Shown here one piece after another: positions 53,340-63,183 of a stretch of 64,000 nt of DNA. Source of the stretch: Pseudomonas aegrilactucae (GTDB lineage Bacteria; Pseudomonadota; Gammaproteobacteria; Pseudomonadales; Pseudomonadaceae). Under the pieces are notes generated by a model. The model did no database searches. It was not told the DNA's origin and worked only from the letters and a program-made list of their open reading frames with translations. The DNA is taken from contig NZ_JAHTBI010000036.1 of the NCBI RefSeq assembly GCF_019168305.1, forward strand, positions 1 to 64,000, in the 5' to 3' direction. Position 1 is the stretch's first letter; each line of letters opens with the position of its first letter. The position numbers were made by a program, and so were the translations under genes.

Positions 53340-54266
53340 TCAGGCCTTTGCAGCCATCAGCGCTTCCAGCTTCTCCTGATCACGTGCGAACTGGCGGATG
53401 CCTTCGGCGAGCTTTTCGGTGGCCATGGCGTCCTCGTTGGACAGCCAGCGGAATTGCCCTTCATCCAGCGTCAGGCGTGGTTCGCCGGCCTTGCCAGGCA
53501 CCAGCTTGCGTTCCAGGCTGCCCTGGTCGTCGCTCAGCTGTTGCAGCAGTTCGGGGCTGATGGTCAGGCGGTCGCAACCTGCCAGTTGCTCGATCTGGCC
53601 GATGTTGCGAAAGCTCGCGCCCATGACCACGGTGTCGTAGCCATTGGCCTTGTAGTAGTCGTAGATGCGAGTGACCGACTGCACGCCCGGGTCTTCGGCG
53701 CCGGCGTACTCCTTGCCGGTGGATTTCTTGTACCAGTCGTAGATACGGCCCACGAACGGCGAGATCAGGAACACCCCGGCGTCGGCACAGGCGGCGGCCT
53801 GGGCGAAGGAGAACAGCAGGGTCAGGTTGGTCTGGATGCCTTCCTTTTCCAGCACCTCGGCGGCGCGGATGCCTTCCCAGGTGGAGGCCAGCTTGATCAG
53901 CACGCGATCGCGGCCGATGCCGGCCTTGTCGTACAGTTCGATCAACTGGCGGGCCTTGGCCAGCAGGGCTGGCTGGTCGAACGACAGGCGTGCGTCCACT
54001 TCGGTGGAAATGCGGCCAGGAATCACCTTGAGAATACCGCTGCCCACCGACACCGCGAATGCGTCACAGGCCAGCCCCAGGTTGCCCTTGCTGTGCTTGA
54101 CTGCTTCGCTGAGCAGCTCGGCATAGCCGGGCATGGCGGCAGCCTTGAGCAGCAGGGAGGGGTTGGTGGTGGCATCGACCGGCTTGAGGCGGCTGATCGC
54201 ATCGATGTCGCCGGTATCGGCAACGACCGTAGTGAACTGCTTGAGTTGTTCCAGCTTGGAAGTCAT
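53340..54266 (-). CDS. tal: transaldolase
   Basis: This 308-residue class I transaldolase of the pentose phosphate pathway transfers dihydroxyacetone units between sugar phosphates. The Schiff-base Lys is near residue 125 in [23 protein letters not shown] lies at 31-40, and VISPFVG-type ([14 protein letters not shown]) and [18 protein letters not shown] follow. Length is normal. The ATG at 54266 is chosen because an 11-residue upstream extension has no family match. It lies 120 bp after dusA. Confidence 0.95.
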   Translation of the reverse strand: MTSKLEQLKQFTTVVADTGDIDAISRLKPVDATTNPSLLLKAAAMPGYAELLSEAVKHSKGNLGLACDAFAVSVGSGILKVIPGRISTEVDARLSFDQPALLAKARQLIELYDKAGIGRDRVLIKLASTWEGIRAAEVLEKEGIQTNLTLLFSFAQAAACADAGVFLISPFVGRIYDWYKKSTGKEYAGAEDPGVQSVTRIYDYYKANGYDTVVMGASFRNIGQIEQLAGCDRLTISPELLQQLSDDQGSLERKLVPGKAGEPRLTLDEGQFRWLSNEDAMATEKLAEGIRQFARDQEKLEALMAAKA

Positions 54267-54386
54267 GAGCGTGCTCTGTCCTGTGCGGTTGGACGACATT
54301 ACCCGAGCGCTGCCGGCCGCTCAAGGGCTGTGCGGCAGGCATCGGGTAGGGGATGACGATTGGAGTGTCGAACCGCGCGCAGGTTC

Positions 54387-55397
54387 CTAGCGCCCTTGCA
54401 ACAGCAGCCCTGCCTGGTCGAGCAGGCCAAGCGGGTCCTGGCGCTTGTGGATGTCTACCGACAGCAGTTGGCGGAACTTGCGTGCCCCCGGGAAACCCTG
54501 GCCCAGGCCGAGGATATGGCGGGTGATGTGGTGCATGGCGCCGCCGCTTTCCAGATGCCTGGCGATATACGGGCGCAGCCTGGCCAGGGCTTCGCTGCGG
54601 CTGATCACGGGCGCGTCGCTGGCGAACAGCTGCTGGTCGACTTCGGCCAGCACGTACGGGTTGTGATAGGCCTCGCGGCCGAGCATCACGCCGTCGAAGG
54701 TCTGCAGGTGCTGCTGGCATTCGGCGAGGGTCTTGATGCCCCCGTTGAGGATCAGTTCCAGGTCCGGGAAATCGGTTTTCAGTTGCGCGGCGATGTCGTA
54801 GCGCAGCGGCGGGATTTCGCGGTTTTCCTTGGGCGAGAGGCCTTCGAGGATGGCGATGCGCGCGTGCACGGTGAAGCTGCGGCAACCGGCGTCGCGTACC
54901 TGGCCGACGAAATCGCAGAGTTCGGCGTAGCTGTCGCGGCCATTGATACCGATGCGGTGCTTGACCGTGACCGGGATCTGCACGGCGTCGAGCATGGCCT
55001 TGACGCAATCGCCCACCAGCGCCGGGTGGCCCATCAGGCAGGCGCCGATCATGTTGTTCTGCACGCGGTCGCTGGGGCAGCCGACATTCAGGTTCACTTC
55101 GTTGTAGCCCGCGTTTTGCGCCAGCACGGCGCAGGCGGCCAGATCGGCCGGTACGCTGCCGCCCAATTGCAGGGCCAGCGGGTACTCGGCTTCATCGTGG
55201 CGCAGGAAACGCTCGGCATCGCCATTGAGCAGCGCGCCGGTGGTGACCATCTCGGTGTAGAGCAGGGCGTTGCGCGAGAGCAGGCGCAGGAAGTAGCGGC
55301 AATGGCGGTCAGTCCAATCCATCATGGGGGCGACGCTGAACCGTCGGGACACTGTAGCGCCTGTATTTACGGGAGATGCCGCTGAATTCTGTACCAT
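54387..55397 (-). CDS. dusA: tRNA-dihydrouridine(20/20a) synthase DusA
   Basis: This 336-residue FMN enzyme reduces U20/U20a in tRNA. Family features: RFSVAPMMDWTDRHCRYF, EMVTTGALLNGD, NLNVGCPSDRVQ with the catalytic Cys, VKHRIGIN, HARIAILEGLSPKENR, LILNGGIK and MLGREAYHNPY. The start at 55397 gives a short non-conserved N-tail before RRFSVAP; a shorter start is possible. It precedes tal on the same strand. Confidence 0.94.
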   Translation of the reverse strand: MVQNSAASPVNTGATVSRRFSVAPMMDWTDRHCRYFLRLLSRNALLYTEMVTTGALLNGDAERFLRHDEAEYPLALQLGGSVPADLAACAVLAQNAGYNEVNLNVGCPSDRVQNNMIGACLMGHPALVGDCVKAMLDAVQIPVTVKHRIGINGRDSYAELCDFVGQVRDAGCRSFTVHARIAILEGLSPKENREIPPLRYDIAAQLKTDFPDLELILNGGIKTLAECQQHLQTFDGVMLGREAYHNPYVLAEVDQQLFASDAPVISRSEALARLRPYIARHLESGGAMHHITRHILGLGQGFPGARKFRQLLSVDIHKRQDPLGLLDQAGLLLQGR

Positions 55398-55659
55398 TTT
55401 GCTCTACGTGTTGAGTGTCTGTTTGCAGGGGGAGCGCACACGGTGTGATGGCGCCCAAACGCACTGATTGCAGCATCGGCTGCCCAGCACAGCTACGTTT
55501 GCCTCATGATGGCCTGCAAGTTTACCAACACAGCCGGGCCTGCGCGTGAAAACAGACCGCTTACCCTCGCAACGCCACGCTGCAAGCCGGCTCAACCCCA
55601 TGGGAAATCTGCGGGGGCGGTCAAGCCACCAGCCCCCGGTTACGTTACCGAGGCTGCCC

Positions 55660-55845
55660 TCAATGCTTGGTTTCGCCTGCCGCCATCCGTCCCGGCTGAT
55701 CCAGCGCAACCTGCATCGTCTCAAGCGATCGGCTGATCACCGCCGCCTCATCGTGCTTGCCGGCCGCAATCAGTCGATCACGCGCCTGCTTCAAATTCTC
55801 GACATGTTCGTTAAGGCCCGCCGCAGCCTCCCAGTACTCGTCCAT
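55660..55845 (-). CDS. small helical protein of unknown function
   Basis: This 61-residue protein (MDEYWEAAAGLNEHVENLKQ, ending GRMAAGETKH) is almost wholly helical with heptad-like leucine and alanine spacing. No known domain. The ATG at 55845 has a perfect AAGGAGAAGTAC ribosome region, which supports a real gene. It starts about 29 bp after the end of the 115-residue protein gene and is probably in the same transcript. Confidence 0.7.
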   Translation of the reverse strand: MDEYWEAAAGLNEHVENLKQARDRLIAAGKHDEAAVISRSLETMQVALDQPGRMAAGETKH

Positions 55846-55874
55846 GTACTTCTCCTTCGTAGGGTGCAATTCGC

Positions 55875-56222
55875 TCAATCGTGTTCCTGAGCCAGATCGA
55901 TCAGTTCACTCTCGAAAAGGTTGCGCAGCATCTGCAGGGAAAGGGGTTCAACGATCTCTCCCACATGGTGGGTAATTCGCACGCTGGCCCCCGAACGTTC
56001 CAGCACTTGCACCAGATTCAGCAGCCTCTTCTGCTGTGAAAGTACCCCGTCTTCGTCGGACATTTCTAGCGAAAAATCTTGTGTGTCGACATGGACCACA
56101 GGCTCTGTAGTACCGATCCTACGAATTAACACCGATATGCTTTCTTCTGAAAAACCTCGCAACAGTTTGACAATGCTTGGCGTGTGGTCGGCGTGGGTGA
56201 TGGCAATGGCGTACTCGGACAT
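55875..56222 (-). CDS. conserved hypothetical protein, 115 residues
   Basis: This cytoplasmic protein begins MSEYAIAITHADHTPSIVKLLRGFSEESISVLIRRIGTTEPVV and alternates beta strands with helices. It suggests a small alpha/beta fold of about 115 residues. I recognise no family. The ATG at 56222 is preferred over an in-frame GTG two codons before it. It lies divergent from the BCCT transporter. Confidence 0.7.
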   Translation of the reverse strand: MSEYAIAITHADHTPSIVKLLRGFSEESISVLIRRIGTTEPVVHVDTQDFSLEMSDEDGVLSQQKRLLNLVQVLERSGASVRITHHVGEIVEPLSLQMLRNLFESELIDLAQEHD

Positions 56223-56411
56223 GCGCACTTAACTCGCTGGTGTAAACGTGATTTCAAAATAGTGGCAGAAAGCCTTGAACCCCTGGCGCGTGCCACGGTC
56301 CCACCCCAAGCCTGTTACCCTTGGCGGCTAACTCTCTCGTTTTGCCATAGGAACAGCGGGGCTATCAGACCATTGCACGTCGACGCGTGCCAGCAATCAA
56401 AGGAGCATTTC

Positions 56412-58082
56412 GTGGGAAGAACCCCATCCAATGAAACACCCGGGCATTCTCAGCCAGTGACCATCGATGGCATTCCAGCTCCAAGCGGTGAAGTAAACCT
56501 GATCGACACCGACTATGTCGTCGGCCAGGACAATTTCAAGGGCGAGTTTTCCTTCTCGCTGGATATCCACGGCAAGGTGTTCCTCATCTCGGCCGCCACC
56601 ATCTTCCTGTTCGTCATCCTCACCCTGGCGCTGCAGAACGAGGTCGAGCCGATCTTCAGCGCCATGCGCAGCTGGCTCACCGCCAACCTGGCCTGGTTCT
56701 TCATGAGCACCGCCAATATCTTCGTGGTGCTGTGCCTGGGGCTGATCGTGTCGCCCTTGGGTAAAGTGCGCCTGGGCGGTCGCGAAGCGGTGCCGGACCA
56801 CTCCTATGTGGGCTGGTTCTCGATGCTGTTCGCCGCCGGCATGGGCATCGGCCTGATGTTCTACGGCGTCGCCGAACCCATGTCGCACTTCTCGGCGGCC
56901 ATGGGCGGGGTGAACCTCGATGCGGCCGGTGTGCGCACCGACTGGGCGCCGCTGGGCGGTGCTGCGGGCAACCCGCAGGTGGCGGCAGACATGGCCATGG
57001 CCGCGACCATCTACCACTGGGGCCTGCACCCGTGGGCGATCTACGCCATCGTGGCGCTGTCGCTGGCCTTGTTCACCTACAACAAGGGCTTGCCGCTGTC
57101 GATCCGTTCGGTGTTCTACCCGCTGCTGGGTGAGCGGGTGTGGGGCTGGCCGGGGCATATCATCGATATCCTGGCGGTGTTCGCCACGCTGTTCGGCCTG
57201 GCCACGTCGCTGGGCATCGGCGCCGAGCAGGCGGCGGCGGGGCTGGAGTACCTGTTCGGGATCCCCTCCACCAATGTCAGCAAGGTGCTGTTGATCATCG
57301 GCATCAGCATCATCGCCCTGGGGTCGGTGCTGGCCGGCATGGACAAGGGTGTGAAGATGCTGTCCCAGGTGAACATGGCCCTGGCGCTGCTGCTGTTGGT
57401 GTTCATCATCGTGGTGGGGCCGACGCTGGCGATCTTCACCGGCTTCTTCAGGAACCTGACCTCGTACCTGCAGTACCTGCCGGCGCTGTCCAACCCGGTA
57501 GGGCGCGAAGACGCCGAATTTACCCAGGGCTGGACCGCCTTCTACTGGGCCTGGTGGATCAGCTGGTCGCCGTTCGTGGGCATGTTCATCGCCCGTGTCA
57601 GCCGTGGGCGCACTGTGCGCGAGTTCCTGATTGCGGTGCTGCTGGTGCCGTCGCTGGTGTCGGTGCTGTGGATGACCACGTTCGGTGGCACCGCCATCGA
57701 TCAGACCGTGACGCAGCAGTTCAGTGGTGTGACGGATGCGGTGCTGGAACTCAAGTTGTTCGCGATGCTCAGTGGTCTGCCGCTCAAGGAAATCACTTCG
57801 TTTATCGGGATCGTGCTGGTGGCGGTGTTCTTCATCACCTCGTCCGACTCCGGTTCCCTGGTGATCGATACCATTACCGCAGGCGGCAAGGTCGATGCAC
57901 CGGTGCCACAACGTGTGTTCTGGGCAGTGATGCAGGGGGTGATCGCGATTGCCCTGCTGCTGGGCGGCGGGTTGATTGCGTTGCAGGCCATGGCGGTGTC
58001 GACCGGCCTGCCGTTCGCCCTCGTGCTGCTGCTGGGTTGCGTGTCGCTGGTCAAGGGGCTGATGTCCGAGCCGCGGGGGTGA
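56412..58082 (+). CDS. BCCT family betaine/choline/carnitine transporter
   Basis: This 556-residue membrane protein has about 12 transmembrane segments. The BCCT signature lies in the Trp-rich segment FYWAWWISWSPFVGMFIARVSRGRTVREF, and GMGIGLMFYGVAEP is the glycine-rich substrate/ion motif. It imports quaternary ammonium compounds such as choline or glycine betaine with Na+ or H+, for osmoprotection or as nutrients; BetT is the nearest idea, but the substrate is not certain. The start is GTG 56412 after AAAGGAG. No bet genes are adjacent. Confidence 0.9.
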   Translation: MGRTPSNETPGHSQPVTIDGIPAPSGEVNLIDTDYVVGQDNFKGEFSFSLDIHGKVFLISAATIFLFVILTLALQNEVEPIFSAMRSWLTANLAWFFMSTANIFVVLCLGLIVSPLGKVRLGGREAVPDHSYVGWFSMLFAAGMGIGLMFYGVAEPMSHFSAAMGGVNLDAAGVRTDWAPLGGAAGNPQVAADMAMAATIYHWGLHPWAIYAIVALSLALFTYNKGLPLSIRSVFYPLLGERVWGWPGHIIDILAVFATLFGLATSLGIGAEQAAAGLEYLFGIPSTNVSKVLLIIGISIIALGSVLAGMDKGVKMLSQVNMALALLLLVFIIVVGPTLAIFTGFFRNLTSYLQYLPALSNPVGREDAEFTQGWTAFYWAWWISWSPFVGMFIARVSRGRTVREFLIAVLLVPSLVSVLWMTTFGGTAIDQTVTQQFSGVTDAVLELKLFAMLSGLPLKEITSFIGIVLVAVFFITSSDSGSLVIDTITAGGKVDAPVPQRVFWAVMQGVIAIALLLGGGLIALQAMAVSTGLPFALVLLLGCVSLVKGLMSEPRG

Positions 58083-58102
58083 CGCGCTACCTCACGTAGC
58101 GG

Positions 58103-58813
58103 TCAATCCCACAACCGGCCCACTTCAACCCCGGCCTCTGACCGATGCGCCACCTGTGCCTGCAACAGCTCGGCTGTTGCCAGTGCATCGGTGAGCGCGT
58201 GGTGCGCATGGTAGGGCGGCAGGTGATAGCGCGCGCGGCTGTCGGCCAGGCGAATCGACACCGGCGCGCGGCGCAGCAGCCGGTCCATCCAGCTGCGACC
58301 ATTGCGGTGCACCAGCGCCTCGAGCTGCATGGTGTCGATCACCGGAAACTGCAGGCCTTCACCCAGGTGGCGGCGCACCGCATGCTCAAGAAAACCACGC
58401 TCCAGGTTGCGGTAATGCACCACCATCACCTTGCCGGCCATGGCGCTGAGCAGGGCCTTGAGCACATGCGGCAGGGCCGGTGCATGGCGGATGTCGCTGT
58501 GGGTGATGTGGTGGAAGGTGATCGACGTTTCGCTCAGTTCGGCACGCGGCTTGACCACCCAGTAACGCGCCTCGCCACAGCGGATACGCTGCAGGCTGAA
58601 GGGCATCAGGCCGATACTCACGATGCCGTCCTTTTCGGCATCCAGGCCGGTGGTCTCGACGTCCAGCGCCAGCAACGGCACCTCTTGCAGGGGCGTCTGT
58701 GCTGCCACCGCGCCGGCTGCGTAGAACCCTTGCAGCAACGGATGGCGCGCCTGCTGCGCCAACGCCTGGAAACGTGCCCGCCAGTCGATGCGTTCGCTAT
58801 CGCGCAGCATCAT
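58103..58813 (-). CDS. DnaQ-like DEDDh 3'-5' exonuclease
   Basis: This 236-residue exonuclease domain has the DEDDh residues: D and E in LLALDVETTGLD, Asp in PVIDTMQLE, and HHALTDALATAELLQ with the His and last Asp. It resembles DnaQ/RNase T-type enzymes that trim DNA or RNA 3' ends. It starts within the stop of the DUF294 gene (ATGA), so the two are translationally coupled. The substrate is unknown. Confidence 0.9.
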   Translation of the reverse strand: MMLRDSERIDWRARFQALAQQARHPLLQGFYAAGAVAAQTPLQEVPLLALDVETTGLDAEKDGIVSIGLMPFSLQRIRCGEARYWVVKPRAELSETSITFHHITHSDIRHAPALPHVLKALLSAMAGKVMVVHYRNLERGFLEHAVRRHLGEGLQFPVIDTMQLEALVHRNGRSWMDRLLRRAPVSIRLADSRARYHLPPYHAHHALTDALATAELLQAQVAHRSEAGVEVGRLWD

Positions 58814-60687
58814 CGTGTGTGCCGCACGATGCCGGGGTAGCGAAAGCGCAGGAATTTCTGCGCATGGCTCAGCACCTGGAACGCCTCCTTGAGGTTGTGC
58901 CGCTCACTGCTGGAGAAGCGCTCGGGCTCTATGTAGTTGTCTGGTTGCTGTCCCTGTTCAATCGCATCGGCCTGGTGACGGATACGCACCATCGACAGGA
59001 ATTCCAGCGCATAGCGCAAATGTTCGATGGCCGCCGGTTGCATCAGCTTGGTCGCACTGATCGCCTCCAGCCGGTCAACCGAGTTCTGCGCCGTACTGGC
59101 GCAGGCCAGCGCATGCACGCGGATCAGGTCGGTGAGCGGCGCGGTGCCGCGGCCCTTGAGGTTGATGATCTGTTTCTGGCGCCCATCGGTCTCCATCACG
59201 AAGGTGCGAAAGAACCCCAGCGGCGGCGTACGGTTCAAGGCATTGCGCGCCATGGCGGTCAGGAATGCCGGGCTGGCACTGGACTTCTGCGCGCAGAGTG
59301 TCTGTAGCGCCTGCACCAGTTCCAGCTCGCCGTACACGCCGTCAAGGTCGAAAAAGATGCTGCTGTTCAGCAGCGTGGCCGCGTTGGGCTTGTCGATCCA
59401 CTGGGTGAAATAGGCCTTCCACACGCGCAGCGGCTGGCGCCACTGGTTGTTGGTGGCCATGATCCCGCCTTTGCAGTAGCTGTAGCCGCAGGCGGCCAGC
59501 CCGTCGCTGACAAAGGTCGCGAGCTTGAGGAAGTAGCCGTCGTGCTGCACCGGGTCGAAGCTGTCGTCGAGCACCAGGGCGTTGTCCTGGTCGGTGACCA
59601 GCAGTTGTTCGTCCCGCGCCATCGACCCCAGCGCCATGAAGCAGTAGGGCACCGGTGGCGGGCCCAGGTCGCGTTCGGCCAGTTCCAGCAGGCGTTGGGT
59701 GAAGGCGCGCCCGATGCCGGAAATCGCACTGCCGATCATGTGCGCGGTGGCGCCGTCGCGCACCATGCGGATGTAGGTGCCGCGCAGGTCGCGCAGCAAC
59801 GAGCGCAACCCGGCCACGCTGTGCTGGTTGGAAATGCTGTTGACCAGGTACAGGCTGCTCTGGGATTCGTGGCGGATGATGTCCGACAGGTTGATCAGGC
59901 CCAGGGTGCGCCCCTTGTGCAGCACCGGCAGGTGGTGGATGTTGCGCCGCAGCATGCTCAGCATGGCTTCGAACACCGAGTCGTTGGCCTGGATCACCAC
60001 CGGCTCGCACGACATCACCGTACTGATGGGCAGGCTGCTGCTGAGGTCGGCGGCCAGCACGCGGGTGCGCAGGTCGCGGTCGGTGACCAGGCCCAGCAGT
60101 CTGTCGGGGGCGTCGGGCACGGGTTCCAGCACGGCCACGCACGACACGCTTTCGGCTGCCATCAGGCGTGCGGCGTCCAGGATCGAGGTGTCCTGACTGA
60201 CCGACACCAGGCTGCGCGACAGCAGTGTGCGCGCCTTGAGCTGGATCAGTTCGCTGGCTCTGCCCTGGCTTTCGACTGCGGACTTGAGGCGCGAATGCCC
60301 CTCGGCTTCGACGAATTCGGCAAAGCTGTCGTGCTGTTCGCACAGCTCGGCAAACAGGTCGGCGGGGATGAAGTAGATCAGGCTGTCTTCCAGCGCCTTG
60401 GCCGGGAAGCGCACCTTGTTACTGCGCAGCAGCCCGGCCTGGCCGAAGATGTCGCCTTCGCCCAGGCGGTTGTAGAGCTCGCCGTTGCGCCGGTAGATCT
60501 CCACCGCGCCGCTGCGCACGTAATGCAGGTCCTGGATGCTGCTACCGGCCTCCAGAATGCTGCTGCCGGCCTTGAAGTAGCTGACCTGGATACGCTGCGC
60601 AATGCTGCCCAGGGTCTCCTCGGGCAAGGCGTCGAAAGGGGCGAAACGGTGGAGGTGATCGCGAACCTCCAGAAGCTCGATCTGCAT
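58810..60687 (-). CDS. cNMP-binding / CBS / DUF294 nucleotidyltransferase-like protein
   Basis: This 625-residue protein has, in order, a cyclic nucleotide-binding-type domain (about 1-140, with LRSNKVRFPAKALEDS in place of a classic binding loop), two CBS domains (about 150-275), and a DUF294 putative nucleotidyltransferase (GSMARDEQLLVTDQDNALVL near residue 353) with a helical DUF294_C tail. The GS...DxD motif is like GlnD. It may transfer a nucleotide in response to ligands. It is coupled to the exonuclease gene (ATGA). Widespread in pseudomonads from memory, function unknown. Confidence 0.88.
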   Translation of the reverse strand: MQIELLEVRDHLHRFAPFDALPEETLGSIAQRIQVSYFKAGSSILEAGSSIQDLHYVRSGAVEIYRRNGELYNRLGEGDIFGQAGLLRSNKVRFPAKALEDSLIYFIPADLFAELCEQHDSFAEFVEAEGHSRLKSAVESQGRASELIQLKARTLLSRSLVSVSQDTSILDAARLMAAESVSCVAVLEPVPDAPDRLLGLVTDRDLRTRVLAADLSSSLPISTVMSCEPVVIQANDSVFEAMLSMLRRNIHHLPVLHKGRTLGLINLSDIIRHESQSSLYLVNSISNQHSVAGLRSLLRDLRGTYIRMVRDGATAHMIGSAISGIGRAFTQRLLELAERDLGPPPVPYCFMALGSMARDEQLLVTDQDNALVLDDSFDPVQHDGYFLKLATFVSDGLAACGYSYCKGGIMATNNQWRQPLRVWKAYFTQWIDKPNAATLLNSSIFFDLDGVYGELELVQALQTLCAQKSSASPAFLTAMARNALNRTPPLGFFRTFVMETDGRQKQIINLKGRGTAPLTDLIRVHALACASTAQNSVDRLEAISATKLMQPAAIEHLRYALEFLSMVRIRHQADAIEQGQQPDNYIEPERFSSSERHNLKEAFQVLSHAQKFLRFRYPGIVRHTR

Positions 60688-60726
60688 GCTGCCTCGTTGT
60701 TGGTGTGAACGTCAGGGGTATGGAGC

Positions 60727-61437
60727 TCAGGGGCGCATCAACGGTTCGATGCCAATCCAGGATTTTTTCGGGTGATGGCACAGCGTCAGCGGCGCCACAG
60801 TAACCGACTGGCCTTCGATTTCCAACGTGCCCAGGTTGATCGTCCAGCGGCTGTCAGCATTGAAGTCAGGGGTGTTGAACGCGACGTAGACCGAGCCATA
60901 GCGGCTGTTGTTGGTGATCTTGGGGATACGCCGGTGGACCTCGTCGCTGTTGATGTCGAAGGGTGAAGGGCGCACGTACGCCGGGCCGGAGAGCGGGACG
61001 TCATTGTTGAGGGCGCCCAGGTAGACATCCGGTCGAGCCGCCAGGCGCGTGCCGTTTTCGAAGGTGAGGTAGGCGGTACGGCTGTCATACAGCATCGGCA
61101 CCGGTGGTTCACCCGAACGCCCAGGCTTGAGCGGTTGCTGGCGGTCTTTGTTGAAGCCGATCAGTTGGACATAAAATTCGCGGTCTGGCGCGTCATGCGC
61201 GCTGAAATGGCCCTGCACATAGGGGCGCTCACCCCAGGTCAGCGCATGGTCGTACAGGTAGGCGTACAGGTAGAAGGTCTTGATGCCGTGTGCCGTCGGC
61301 ACCTCCAGTACCTGGCGTTGCTGGCACAGGTCGGCGTAGGCCGGGCGTTCGCGCGGGTAGGGCACGCAGGCGCCGAGCAGGGCACACAGCGTCAGCGCAA
61401 TGGGCAGGCCGTTGAGGGGGCGGCGTAGTGGCAGCAT
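60727..61437 (-). CDS. putative lipoprotein of unknown function
   Basis: This 236-residue protein has a lipoprotein signal (MLPLRRPLNGLPIALTLCALLGAC, lipobox LLGAC, Cys24) and a mature domain rich in beta structure. I recognise no family. It lies 39 bp before the DUF294 gene and in the same direction, so it may be in its operon. An in-frame ATG at 61446 is nearly as good; AAGGAAAGG serves either start. Confidence 0.75.
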   Translation of the reverse strand: MLPLRRPLNGLPIALTLCALLGACVPYPRERPAYADLCQQRQVLEVPTAHGIKTFYLYAYLYDHALTWGERPYVQGHFSAHDAPDREFYVQLIGFNKDRQQPLKPGRSGEPPVPMLYDSRTAYLTFENGTRLAARPDVYLGALNNDVPLSGPAYVRPSPFDINSDEVHRRIPKITNNSRYGSVYVAFNTPDFNADSRWTINLGTLEIEGQSVTVAPLTLCHHPKKSWIGIEPLMRP

Positions 61438-61544
61438 GACGGGCATCCTTTCCTTCAATGTGTGCAATCGGTATCTAAGCACAGACCCGACCGAGGCCGC
61501 ACGTTTGTGCGCCGCGCTTGCTCACGACGAAGCAATCCCCCTAA

Positions 61545-61553
61545 AATGATAAT
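61545..61553 (+). promoter_or_regulatory. possible Fur half-site upstream of fecI
   Basis: AATGATAAT occurs 31 bp before the fecI-type start and resembles one hexamer pair of the Fur box (GATAATGATAATCATTATC). The other half is not clear. Iron control of such sigma genes is usual, but the site alone is weak. Confidence 0.4.
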
Positions 61554-61583
61554 ACTTCCCATTCATGTCGATGAGCTTACGCC

Positions 61584-62114
61584 ATGTCGAGCCACGATCC
61601 TGTACTGCACGAGCAGGTCAGCAGAATCTACCAGGAGCAGCACCGCTGGTTGCGCAGCTGGTTGCGCCCGCGGGTGGACTGCCAGCACCTGGCCGCCGAC
61701 CTGGTGCAGGACGTGTTCGTGCGCATCCTCGGTACCCAGGATGCGTCGAGCAAGCTGCGCTCGGTGCGCGAGCCGCGTGGCTACCTGGCGACCATTGCGC
61801 GGCGCATGATGATCGATCACTTTCGGCGCCAACGTCTGGAACGTGCCTGGCTCAAGGCGTTGGCCGAGCGCCCGGAAGCCGAGGACATTTCTCCCGAGAC
61901 GCGCCTGATGCTGCTCGACACCCTGTGCGAGCTGGATGCGATGCTGGGCGCGCTGGGCGAGAACGTGCGCAAGGCGTTCCTGCTCTCGCAACTGGACGGC
62001 ATGACGTACAAGGCGATTGCCCAGGCACTCGGGATCTCGCTGATGAGCGTCAACCGTTATATCGCCAAGGCTGTGCAGCACTGCATGGTCTACAGCCTGC
62101 AGCACGAGCTCTGA
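61584..62114 (+). CDS. FecI-type ECF sigma factor
   Basis: This 176-residue sigma factor has region 2 (VDCQHLAADLVQDVFVRILG, then GYLATIARRMMIDHFRRQRLER) and region 4 (KAFLLSQLDGMTYKAIAQALGISLMSVNRYIAKAV). The fecR-type gene starts one base after its stop and a TonB receptor gene follows. This is an iron-starvation, cell-surface signalling sigma: it is freed by FecR when the receptor binds ligand and transcribes the receptor gene. Confidence 0.93.
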   Translation: MSSHDPVLHEQVSRIYQEQHRWLRSWLRPRVDCQHLAADLVQDVFVRILGTQDASSKLRSVREPRGYLATIARRMMIDHFRRQRLERAWLKALAERPEAEDISPETRLMLLDTLCELDAMLGALGENVRKAFLLSQLDGMTYKAIAQALGISLMSVNRYIAKAVQHCMVYSLQHEL

Positions 62115-62115
62115 C

Positions 62116-63075
62116 ATGGCCAGCCTGACTGCCGAGCAACTGGCCGCACTGGAGCAGGCGGCACACTGGTACACGCGGCTCAACGACACAGACGCCACTG
62201 CCCATGACCGCGAGGCCTGGCAAGCCTGGCTCGGTGCTGCGCCCACGCATGCCTGGGCCTGGCAGCAGGCCGAACGCCTGCAGCAACGCCTGCACCGGTT
62301 ACCGGGCGCGTTGGCCGAACGCACCCTGGGCCTGGCTGGTGAGGAACGTCGCGCCAAGCGGCGCAGCGTGCTCAAGGGCCTGGCGCTGTTGCTGGGTAGC
62401 GGCACGCTGGGCTGGGGGGGTTACCGTGAGGCGAAGCAGGGGCCGTGGTTTGCCGATTACCGCAGTGCAGTGGGCGAGCGTCTGCCGGTGACCCTGGCCG
62501 ATGGCAGCCAGTTGCTGCTCAACACCGACACGGCCGTGGATGTGATCTTCGATGCGGGGCAGCGCCGCGTGCTGCTCAGGCAGGGCGAGGTGATGGTGAC
62601 CACGGCGGCGGACCCGCAGCGCAGGCCGTTCAGCGTGCACACCACGCAGGGCACTGTGCGCGCACTGGGTACGCGGTTTTCGGTGCGCGACGCAGGCGCC
62701 TGGGCCCAGGTCGCGGTGTTCGAACATGCGGTACAGATCACACCCGAGCACGGCTCGGCGCAGCGGGTCGAGGCCGGGCAGGGTTGTCGCTTCGATCGCC
62801 AGCAGTTGCAGGCGCCGCAGGCCCTGGACTACGCCAGCGGTGCGTGGAGCCGTGGCCTGCTGATCGCCAACGACCAGCGCCTGGATGATTTTGTCGCCGA
62901 GCTGGGGCGCTACCGCCAAGGCTGGTTGCGTTGCGATCCGGCGGTGGGGCACCTGCGTATCAGCGGTACCTTCGCGCTCGGCGACAGCGAGCAGATCCTG
63001 CAGGCGCTGGTGGACGCCTTGCCGATTCGGGCGCAGCGGCGTACACGGTTCTGGGTGACCCTGACTGCGGCATAG
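62116..63075 (+). CDS. FecR-type anti-sigma/sigma regulator
   Basis: This 319-residue inner-membrane protein has a cytoplasmic N-domain (AAHWYTRLNDTDATAHDREAWQAWL, the DUF4880-type sigma-binding region), one transmembrane segment (about 83-103, VLKGLALLLGSGTLGWGGY), and a periplasmic FecR domain (ADGSQLLLNTDTAVDV, then TVRALGTRFSVRD). It controls the upstream sigma factor and receives the signal from the receptor's N-terminal domain. It begins 1 bp after the sigma gene. Confidence 0.93.
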   Translation: MASLTAEQLAALEQAAHWYTRLNDTDATAHDREAWQAWLGAAPTHAWAWQQAERLQQRLHRLPGALAERTLGLAGEERRAKRRSVLKGLALLLGSGTLGWGGYREAKQGPWFADYRSAVGERLPVTLADGSQLLLNTDTAVDVIFDAGQRRVLLRQGEVMVTTAADPQRRPFSVHTTQGTVRALGTRFSVRDAGAWAQVAVFEHAVQITPEHGSAQRVEAGQGCRFDRQQLQAPQALDYASGAWSRGLLIANDQRLDDFVAELGRYRQGWLRCDPAVGHLRISGTFALGDSEQILQALVDALPIRAQRRTRFWVTLTAA

Positions 63076-63183
63076 TGCTATTGCGAAAAATAATCGACAG
63101 CAGCTGGTATTTATTCCCGATCTCGTTCGACTCATGGGAAGTGGCCTATCTGTGCGGCCTGGCAACCAGACGAGAACGACATC

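Noticed and set aside
55398..55659. Short open frames between dusA and the 61-residue gene
   Set aside because: No ribosome sites, arginine/proline-rich composition, and no plausible protein pattern.
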